In this document: piece after piece, positions 55,663 through 64,000 of the stretch
How the letters are laid out: each line of letters opens with the position of its first letter
How positions within the stretch are numbered: position 1 is the stretch's first letter
NCBI GenBank assembly: GCA_933228895.1
Contig: OW121853.1
Location: 123,338,133-123,402,132, forward strand
Reading direction: 5' to 3'
Origin: Platycnemis pennipes
Lineage: Eukaryota; Arthropoda; Insecta; Odonata; Platycnemididae
Length of the DNA: 64,000 bases
Notes under the pieces: generated by a model
Told to the model about the DNA's origin: nothing
Database searches by the model: none
Seen by the model: only the letters and a program-made list of their open reading frames with translations
Position numbers and translations under genes: made by a program

Positions 55663-58303
55663 ACAGCCCCTGACCAAAAGCATTGTTGAAGAAAACTTTC
55701 TTTCTTGTCCAGCCAAGTACCACCCAAGTCTTCTTGAATCAGTTTGCATAACATATAAACTACTCTTATGGGAGAGGGTCAGTAGTCTAAACGACAAATG
55801 AATCAGCACTTAATGTGTTTATAAGTGTTATCTCATTGGATACCCTTACGTTTTATTTTTCACCAGTAACAAATACAACTGAGGTGGCGGATTTGGTGGT
55901 GGGCCCTGGATGTTAAAGTACATTGCTCATAAAGTATAAAAAGACAACAAAAACTAATATTAAAACATAAGTTTCTCTTAAAATACATCATCCAGGTCAC
56001 TCCAACAAATGCCTCCTTTCAAGTACAATGTACCATTTAAAATATTTTACATTATTAACTACAGAGGTCAGACTTCCCTTTTCAACAGTGTTATACAGTG
56101 CCCCGCAGTGGCATGGCAATTTCTACAAGAAATTGCGACATGATAAAAAATGAAATTGCAACAAATGTGTCCAAAAATAACCCACCCCCTTTGCACATCC
56201 ACTACTGGCTTAGCAGAATCATAGGGATTTGGAAACCTAATGTTATTACGTCATCATTTTTTTTAAAAAGGTCTGACATGTAAGTTACTGCTCTTGTTAT
56301 ATACAGGATAATTTTTCTCTAGGGTTCACTTGAATTCAGGGACTCAAGTGAGTGAAATGCATCATTCATCAAGACTCTCGGCGAAAACCACGGCCTTCCA
56401 AAAACATCTGCCATAACATCCTTGATAAGGAGGACACTGATTCCACAGAAAACCAAAGTGTAACCAGTGCTCTCTTTGAATAACAAGAAACAGACATCCT
56501 CTCTTCCTCTATCTCATGTACAATTCATCCCTCAACTCAAAAGCCACATTAATGCAATTACTCATTTTAAGATCATGATCAACATAGCTGATTTGATTCA
56601 ATGTTCTATGTCAAATCACAGACGGACCAATTTTTACCCTATTCAGGTGAGGCTACGGATTTTTAAGTGCACAAACTTTTAAATTTTACACATATGTATA
56701 GATATACATAAGTCAGTCTATCCAGTTCAATACACCCAACACATTATTATAGAGGCCAAAGCTGTTATTTTTCTTTTCAGAATTATGATTATAATTTTAT
56801 TAATACTTCCTACAACTGTTCTGGCAGACATTTATCTCATTACCTATGTTAAAGAACATTGCTAAGACAATCTCAGGACACCTTACATATATATTTATAT
56901 ATATATAATTTTTTACAGAGATACATTTTATGATGGGGAGTTTCGAACAATTTGTTTAAGAGTGTGTTCTTGAGTGTGCGTCTGTGTATACATCACTGGA
57001 AGCATGCGCAAACAGTGGGCAACACTGGAACACAAACATCTCCACTCCCAACGCACCTATGTACAATATTTTAGAATCTAAGATAAAGAAACGAAGTAGT
57101 GTCAGGTGTATTTACAAAGAAATAACAGCCACTATGAACAGCTCTAGTAAGAAAGTTAAGAAAGAAGACTAACCAATGAAAGCCATAGCAAGGATCAAAA
57201 GGAAGAGAGGCAGCTTCATTTATTTTGACTCACCCCACGACACGCTAAGAGTTTTCGACAATAAATAAGGATGATCAGAAAGACATTGCAACCTTCCCCC
57301 TGGCCAAGTTGCACAGCGGAAAGTGAGAAAGTACTTTGTTCCCTGCCACCAACGCTTGCAAACTTCCAACCGATTGGAAGTTTTTGGCTGCATACAGCTC
57401 CTTCCAAATCATGGAATGCAAATCTAATAAGTTACTCAACAAATGTTACCAACAGCTATCTCTCGGCAAAATTATTCTGCAATCATTATGAAACCATTCA
57501 GCATATCTATATATATTAATATTTACAGGAAAACATCTGAGCGGGACATCATCAAAGATCACCAACAATACTACACACGGACTGTCCTTTACACTATCAT
57601 ATATATATTCATGTAGTAAAAACAAACCTCTTCCAAACTTACACATTCTGGTATGCAATTATAAAAGCAACTTCAAAGCATCATCATTGCAACACAAACT
57701 CTTTTCTCAATGTCACTAATACTTTTTTCATATTCTTCTGTATGCGATGCACTTGTACACAGTCAATGTTCACTTTTAGATCACACCCTAATATGTATGT
57801 TTACTGCAGGTGCCTATGCACCACTCTGTAAAATAGATTAGGAATGATATGACATTGGTTATCTCATTTCTAAAACAAATAAATTGATGTTAACTTATTT
57901 AAAAATGGAAATTAATTAATATGTATATATGTATAACAAATAAAAGACTACACAAAAGTGCAGCTCGCTTATCACTCAAATAGGCCACTGTCTGAGAGAA
58001 CCATGACAAAAGTCAAAAGCAGACAGAGTGCTGAAGTGTTAATATAATATAATACATGGGCTATGCCTTTTCCTTCAAGAAGAAAACAGAGAAAGGAGAA
58101 CACAGATACCAAACTTACAGGAGAGGATCGACACATATCAGACTCTCCCAAAGATTGAAAAAACATTTGCTAGTAAAAAAAATATTTATACGTACAGGTG
58201 GAAAAAATTACCACCAAATATTTGCCACTAAAACACGCAGTGGGGAGGACGAAATGCAAAACTCAGGGAAAAACACAAAATGGGAGATAAAAGAGCAGAT
58301 CCA
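55663..58303 (-). other. Downstream flank and probable 3' UTR of numb
   Basis: AT-rich, no coding frame of note. On the minus strand the first well-placed AATAAA I see after the numb stop is at 57219-57224, about 1.08 kb downstream, so the UTR may be long. Not confirmed. An AT microsatellite lies at 56889-56910. Confidence 0.4.
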
Positions 58304-59160
58304 CTACATCTGGACCTCGAATGCCTTGACCACGTTTTGCGCAAACGGGTTGGTGCCCACGGCACTCCCCTGCGCAGCCGCCGCTGCTGCCGCCGCCGCC
58401 GCCGCACGGTGGTTCCGCGCCGCGATGGCCGCCCATTCGGCGTCGAAGGGGTCGTGACCCTGCGGTCCCGCGGCCACGTGGCCCTCGTCACCACTTCCGC
58501 TCCACCACGTGGCCGTGTTGTTCTGCGCGCCGGCGTGCAGGAACGTCTCCGCCGAGCCGAGGGAGTGCGCACGCAGGTGCGCGAGGTGCGGGGCGCGGCG
58601 CGGCGTGCTGTTGGGGGCTCCGGGGGGAGGGGGTGGCGCCGGCGCCTGAGACATGTGGCGGATGGGAGGAGGCGGCGGCGGCGCGACCGGCGCACCGCTT
58701 CCGTCGAGGGCCCCCATCGCGGGGGCGCCGCCGTTCTCGAGGGGCCCGTCCGACACGGCGCCCGTGATGCTGCCCAGCCACTGGTCGGGCCGCGGGAGGT
58801 CTGGGATGGCGTCGACCGCGATGGGCTGGACGGGCGGTGGGGCCGACAAGATGGTGGCCCCCACGTGGTTGTTGTTGGAGGTGGTGGTGGCGGGGTGCGC
58901 CGCGGTGGTGGTGGGTATGGGGGGGACTGGCGGCGCGGGGAGGGGGGGCTGCTGCGTGGGCGGGGGCGCCGGGGGCCTGGGCGTGAACGGCACCACGGCC
59001 GTGCTGGTGGTGGTCAGCTGGGAGGTCATGCCGCTGGGTATCGTGGACGACCACGAGGACGTGATGGAGGTGGAGATGATTCCGTTGCTGTTGAGGTCAC
59101 TTCGGGGAGGAAGGGGCCACGGTGCTCCGTAGCGATTCTGATCGAGCCCGACCAAGGCAC
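58304..59160 (-). CDS. numb: numb terminal exon
   Basis: 284 residues and TAG (58304-58306). From the acceptor (CTCATGCAG|GT at 59161-59163) it reads GALVGLDQNRYGAPWPLPPR, then Ser/Thr-rich, Pro-rich (PPPTQQPPLPAPPVPPIP) and Gly/Pro segments. These are followed by DPFDAEW, an alanine run of 11, TNPF and KAFEVQM. GC content is far above the flanks, which creates long antisense frames with no meaning. Confidence 0.92.
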
Positions 59161-62100
59161 CTGCATGAGGTAAATGCCAGAAGGTGGGATGAGAAAAATA
59201 CAGCATGATGGCCATTGAAATGGTACAATTACGAGGTGACGATGATAAATTGCACATTATAATTTTTTAAGATCTCTACTATTCACACATTTTTTTAATT
59301 TTCCATGTTTGATTTTTAATGCTTGTGTCATCAATAAAATTTATGACTCCCAGCATATAATGCTCACACCAGAGACCCTCCACATAGTAAGATTTCCCTT
59401 TCCATTAAATTCTTCCTCATCATCATTGGTCAACAATCCTAGGATTGGTTTGACGCTGCTTTCCACTAGATTCTTCGGTCAGCCAACCTTTTCATTATGA
59501 CGTAATTCTTCTCTTTTACATTCTTCACAACCTGTTCCATGTATCTCATACGAGGCCTGCCTTTTCCAATCATCCCGTTCACTTTTCCCTCGACGATAGT
59601 CTTCATCAGGCCATCGTGTCTCAAGATATGGCCGATTAAGTTGTCCCTTCTTCTTTTTAGAGTTCTCAGCAGACTTCTCTTTTCTCCCATTCTTATTAGG
59701 ACTTCCTCGTTACTTACTCGGTCAATCCATTTCATCATCATCATTCTTTTGTAGCACCACATTTCGAATGCATCTACCCTTTTCTTCTCCACTGCTGTCA
59801 TCGTCCATGCCTCACTGCCATAAAGAAACATGCTCCGGATATACGTTTTGATGAATTGCTTCCTTACTTCCAAGCTTGTATTTCCAGCTGTAAGTAATTC
59901 CTCTTTTGTTAGAATTCCCTCTTTGCCTGGGTTATTCTACTCACTATTTCTTTCTTGCTTTGTCCATCGTTGGTTACTCTGCTTCCCAGGTAACAGAACT
60001 CTTTCACCTTTCACCTCTTCCAGTTTCTGTTTTCCTAGTATAACGTTGATTTTGGCCTCCTCTCTCTTGCTGCACACCAGTATCTTAGTTTTCTTCTTAT
60101 TGATATTCAGATGATAACTGGCCATTGTCCTTCCCATGATTTTTAGCGTCTTATTCAGCTCCTTCTCTGTCTCTGCTATGAGAGCTATGTCATCAGCGAA
60201 TCGTAACATGCTGATTGTTTCTCCGTGGATGGTCACTCCAGAACACTTCTCATTGACTTCATTGATGGCTCTCTCGATGTAAACATTAAAAATTACGGGA
60301 GACAGTGCACAGCCTTGTCTCACTCCTTTCTTTATTCTTGCTTCTTCACAGCCTGGTCCAGATTTAATCACAGCTACTTGGTGTTTATACAGACTGTGGA
60401 TAATTCTTTGATCATTGTAGGACACTCCAATTCCTTTAAGAATTCCAAGCATTAAATACCAATCCACGTTGTCAAAAGCCTCCTCTAAATCCACATATAC
60501 AATGAAGGTTGGTTTGTTCTTCTCCATTCTCTTCTCTATAAGCAGCCTAATGGCCATATTGCTTCTCTTGTACCCTTACTTTTCCTGAATCCGAATTGAT
60601 CTTCATCCAGGAACTCCTTTGCTTCCTTTCTATTCTTCTGTAGAAGATCCTGGTCAGTATCTTCGATGCATGTGTCGTCAGGCCTATAGTCATAAAATTT
60701 TCACATTTCTCCGCTCCCTTCTTTTTGGGAATAGGAATGATGATGTTCTTCTCAAAGTCCCTGGGTATTTCTCCTGTTGAGTACATGTCGCAGATGACCT
60801 TTTAAAGATGGGCCAAAGTCCTCTATCCCACATTCCCTATCAGTTCTGCAGGGATATCAGCAATTCCAGGAGCCTTATTCATCCGAAGGTCCCTTACTGC
60901 TGCATCAAATTCCGATCTCAATATTGATGCTCCCATATCATCCTTCTCGACTTCGCTTTCCTCTTCAACAACTTTCGTGCTGAGATTGTCCCCGTTGTAC
61001 AACTCTTCCGGATATTCTTTCCATCTCTTGACTTTGTCCTCGTTTTCAATCAAAATTTCTCCATTCTTTTCCTTATGGCATTGAATGTTATGCTCCGTTC
61101 CTTGAAGTGGTTCCTCACTATCCTGTCGGCAGCTTCCACCTTTCCAAGTACAAGGTTGCTTTGTACATCTTCGCATAGATTTTTCAACCACATCTCTCTA
61201 GCTTTCCTTGTTTGCGACTTATTTAGTTCCTTATTCTCTTGTAGCGAAGCTGCCCTTCTTCAGTTTTCACATTCTCCTACTTTCTTCTTTCTTCAATCAG
61301 CACTAAGACTTCTTCCATGATCCATGGCTTCTTCTTAGGAACTTTTCTTCTTACAAGAACTTCTTTTGTGGCTTCCTGTAGTCCACATTTAATGTTTTCC
61401 AATGCTTTTCCACTGATTTCTCTTTCAGGTTCTCTTCTATGTTGTTTCCCACTGCTTTTTGAAATAACAGCTGATGTTGAGCCTCCTTTAGTTTTTCTAC
61501 TTGCCATATATTCTTCTTTGTTTTCTTCAATTTCTTGAATTTTAGATGGCATATTATCATCATTAAATTATGGTCACTGTCGATGTCTGCCCCAGGGTAG
61601 CTTTTGCAGTTCTTCACTTGGTTTCTAAATCTCTGCTTCACTAAAATGTAGTCTATTTGAAATCTTCTTCTGTCTCCAGGCATTTTCCATGTGTATTTCT
61701 TTGGTTGTGATTCTTAAACAATGAGTTGGTGACCAATAACTTATGTTGTGTGTGGAACACTATCAGTCTTTCTCTTCTTTCGTTTCGGTTTCCCAATCCG
61801 CATATTCCAGTTATTCTTCCATTTTGACCTTCGCCGACGATAGCATTCTAGTCTCCTAAAATAATTAGGTTTTCTTCTCCTCTTTACCTTTCTTATAACT
61901 TCCGTGATATCTTCGTAGACGTCTTCCACTTCTTCATCTTCATAGTCTGTTATAGACATGTAAACCTGCACCACTGCTGTATCTACAGGTTTTGTTTCAA
62001 TCTTCACCATTATTATCCTTTCATTGTACTGCAGGAAGCTCTTCACACGCATTCCGGTGCTCTTTCTGAGTATGATCCCTACTCCTCAATCAACAAAAAA

Positions 62101-64000
62101 TTTGCATTAATTTCCTCCAAACATCCATGAAATCTCCAGTATCATTTCAGAAAAACCACTACTCCTAGATTAACCCATAGTAACTGATGCAAAGGAAAAA
62201 CATCAGAGGCAGCAAACATGACATGAGAAGCAGTCGGAAGGTGGGCTAAAATGATGGAAGACAGTTGACAATGGAAAAAATAACAGTATGGACTATTCCA
62301 GCATCCAGTATCAATGGACTATTTTAGCAGATTCTCTTTAGCTTACAAACAGAGGCTTTGTAAAGCCCCATATAGTTTTACAATGACCAAAGGAAGAATA
62401 AATCTCATTTGTTATTAAATTTATTCTTTTCCCGCCATATAATACTTATAAAAGTTTCTGAAGTCATCCACTGAGTCAGAGGCTTTACTATTTCAGGCAA
62501 TGTTTTGACTCGCTTTTCATCTTCAAGCCTTAAAATAAAGAGCAAGTTGCACATCAATGTGCATTCTGAGTTACTTAAGCCCCTGACCCAGTGGAACACC
62601 AGAGATATGTTTATTTAAACATGCATTTAATACCATATGCTCCATGTTAGTACACATGCTGATGGTATACTAACCTGAAGGGTTGTGATTTATGGAATTG
62701 GCAAACATAACGCCTGCAGAGGGGGGAGTTGACATGACAGCCATTGCAGACTGGTTGTTCAAGATGGTCGGGGCAACCTGCAACTGAAATAGGACAATTA
62801 TAACAGCAGAAGATCAAGTACGACTGATGAATAAGGCCTCTTGCGGTTACAAAAACAGGGGTTAAATTTTTTGTGAAAGGACATCATAATTGTTAAAACA
62901 CTACTGCGTGAAGTGTGTTAACACTTCACACTTTCCACAGTTGAGACTGTAGAAAGCCTCTTACAAATTTTAACAAATGGCCTTAGACCCCAATCAACTA
63001 CCTACTTGAATAGCTGACCACGGAAGATACATGTCAGAAATTGTGGTTGAACAAAAGGCACTAATTTAGGTCTACTTTATATGCAAAATTCTTTTTAATT
63101 ACTTCCATGCATACAAGAGCACTGCATTAATTTACTAAAATTTCTCCCATTCTTTTTATGAACACTTTTTCACACAAACATTCTTACGTAAAAATCAATT
63201 ACTTAGGTGACAGTGACTATGAAACTGCATTAAAATTTAATTACTTTATAGCTAATGAAGATATTTGAGAATGCATAATTGAGAAACAATGGAGTCCCTC
63301 AAAAACTGAATAAATACGGCCGCTGTATCTTTGTACAGTTAGTTGCTACATATTCTCAAAACTAGTGACACATAATTATATTCAATACATTTTCTGAGAA
63401 TATAATGGGACTGGCACAGAAATCAGGTCATTCACTATTGATATACCATAAAATGTTATTTAGATTAAGTATTTTATAGCAATTTGCTGAGCACTTAAAT
63501 AAATAGAGATGGTGCAGCAGAAAAAAATTCACACAACATAGGAATTAAATTACCACGGAGTGAATAAAGTTGCCAACCTGTCCATTAGGCTGAGAGAGGA
63601 ATGGGTCATCATCCGATGAAAGGAGAGAGAGTCCTTGTGTTAACTGCTGACACATAGCTGTTACTGGATCCGCCTTGTCACTGACTGGTGATGCTTCAGG
63701 AATTGGGCTCACTTGAAAATGAAATAAAAGCCACATTACGATGTATTTTCAATTACCTACATACATACACCCTTTTGAACTGATCTGTCCATCTACATCT
63801 CCATCTATCACTTTCAAAGAAACTGTTAACTTTAAACTTTATATTACCCTGAGTCATATAACTTTCCTATCAAATTAATAAAAATGCCCACTGATGCAGG
63901 AAAACATGAATGAAAACATGTATGAATCGGCCACTAATTAAGCTTACCGTAATGTGACATTGCTCCATCATATGCATAATAAAAGCTGTGAGATCCAAAC
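58304..64000 (-). CDS. numb: Numb endocytic adaptor, C-terminal part (gene runs off the window)
   Basis: Numb is a membrane-associated adaptor inherited asymmetrically in dividing neural precursors. It opposes Notch by linking it to the endocytic machinery. Minus-strand exons are 63948-64000 (cut by the window edge), 63554-63711, 62675-62783 and 58304-59160. Phases agree and about 390 residues are visible. Evidence for identity is the C-terminal order DPFDAEWAA, TNPFAQ, KAFEVQM and stop, equivalent to the end of known Numb proteins, plus an upstream DDDPF. DPF binds the AP-2 alpha ear and NPF binds EH domains. The N-terminal PTB domain lies beyond the window. The middle is proline-rich and disordered. 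Confidence 0.9.
59411..62085 (-). mobile_element. RTE-like non-LTR retrotransposon, 5' truncated
   Basis: About 2.7 kb in the same orientation as numb. Minus-strand order: end of the endonuclease (61741-62052 and 61351-61683, with IDYILVKQRF and DIDSDHNLMM, the conserved SDH), linker (60823-61191, KRWKEY.EELYN then MNKAPGIADIPAELI), RT (59937-60557) and C-terminal region (59466-59873), ending in a CAT/GAT tail at 59411. Frameshifts break it into at least five frames. Shorter copies are at 7884, 20345 and 25139. Confidence 0.85.
59937..60557 (-). pseudogene. RTE-like reverse transcriptase pseudogene
   Basis: A 206-residue frame with RT motifs in order: FIVYVDLEEAFDNVDW near residue 19, KKGVRQGCALSPVIFNVYIE near 77, and the catalytic MLRFADDIALIAETEKELN near 118. 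The N-terminal RT part continues in a different frame at 60547-60786 (IIIPIPKKKGAEKCENF, then ITH.SKILTRI-like). It is non-functional because of the frame breaks. Confidence 0.85.
62675..62783 (-). CDS. numb: numb exon, third visible from the left edge of the gene part
   Basis: 36 residues plus one base: LQVAPTILNNQSAMAVMSTP and on to SINHNPSG. The donor is CCTTCAG|gttagt. There are two possible acceptors in the same frame, TTTCAG (exon end 62783) and TTGCAG (62777), which would differ by the two residues LQ. It codes no known motif. Confidence 0.8.
62784..63553. other. numb intron
   Basis: AT-rich. I see no repeats or genes. Confidence 0.6.
63554..63711 (-). CDS. numb: numb exon with DPF motif
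   Basis: 52 residues plus two bases: SPIPEASPVSDKADPVTAMC, then QQLTQGLSLLSSDDDPFLSQ and PNGQVGNFIHSV. DDDPF is a candidate AP-2 binding site. The acceptor is TTTTCAAG|TG and the donor is CTCCGTG|gtaatt. A GT 18 bases upstream (PNGQ|V) would also keep frame but is a poorer donor. Confidence 0.85.
63948..64000 (-). CDS. numb: numb exon, partial (continues beyond the window)
   Basis: 17 residues are visible, FGSHSFYYAYDGAMSHY, ending at donor TTACG|gtaagc. The leftover base joins the next exon to give V. The frame has no stop, and the phases fit the rest of numb. Upstream exons, including the PTB domain, lie outside. Confidence 0.75.

Larger units (their letters stand above)
59161..62674. other. 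numb intron between the last two exons
   Basis: 3.5 kb, mostly occupied by the RTE-like LINE at 59411-62085. The remaining 62086-62674 and 59161-59410 are AT-rich without recognisable features. Confidence 0.6.

Noticed and set aside
58280..59173. 297-codon open frame on the plus strand, antisense to numb, and other long frames at 58228-59132
   Set aside because: They are arginine- and glycine-rich products of the GC-rich numb exon read in other frames. They have no motif, and the minus frame carries recognisable Numb motifs with matching splice sites.
59411..62085. Active, intact RTE element
   Set aside because: The coding sequence is split into at least five frames and most of the endonuclease is missing.

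Overview
This window is nuclear DNA from an arthropod, most likely an insect with a large repeat-rich genome. It has spliced genes with GT-AG introns, an acyl-CoA desaturase of the insect front-end-less (delta-9 type) family, a numb homologue, and dense decayed non-LTR retrotransposons, MITEs and SINEs. There is no operon structure and no bacterial-style gene. The species cannot be fixed from the sequence alone.

Two host genes are supported. (1) A plus-strand acyl-CoA desaturase lies at 29107-39449. It has six coding exons whose phases all join, giving 405 residues with all three histidine boxes, a TATA promoter about 150 bp upstream and a polyA signal about 240 bp downstream. (2) The 3' half of numb lies on the minus strand at 58304-64000, with three whole exons and one cut by the window edge. 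It ends in the DPF and NPF endocytic motifs typical of Numb. The two genes are convergent, about 19 kb apart, and nothing suggests that they work together.

The layout is as follows. 1-2.7 kb: SINE and LINE 3' ends. 2.7-11.3 kb: an 8.6 kb block bounded by a near-identical 517-bp inverted repeat with matching 8-bp flanks, filled with nested CR1/Jockey-like LINE fragments. 11.3-15.8 kb: mostly unassigned, with one SINE carrying a perfect 12-bp target duplication. 15.8-25.4 kb: LINE remnants of two families, an RTE-like LINE, a foldback repeat and a MITE. 25.4-29 kb: a tandem repeat, a SINE and the desaturase upstream region. 29-39.7 kb: the desaturase, whose introns hold MITEs, a hammerhead-like motif, two palindromes (one with tRNA-like arms) and a 5S rRNA-derived sequence. 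40.1-43.6 kb: a hAT element with an 8-bp target duplication, a broken transposase and two nested MITEs. 45.1-46.1 kb: a MITE inserted in reverse into another copy of its own family. 46.3-49.2 kb: an unclassified DNA transposon with CACAGTGG termini and a 5-bp target duplication. 49.7-55.7 kb: further MITEs, a Jockey-like reverse transcriptase scrap, hammerhead-like motifs and a minisatellite-filled element. 58.3-64 kb: numb, with a 2.7 kb RTE-like LINE in one intron.

The observations most worth following up are the 517-bp TIR element, the palindromes centred on a CTGATGA box (possible paired hammerhead or Penelope-type termini), the CACAGTGG element, and the tRNA-like palindrome and 5S-like sequence in the desaturase introns. 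All intron and exon limits were read by eye from splice consensus and frame, without transcripts.
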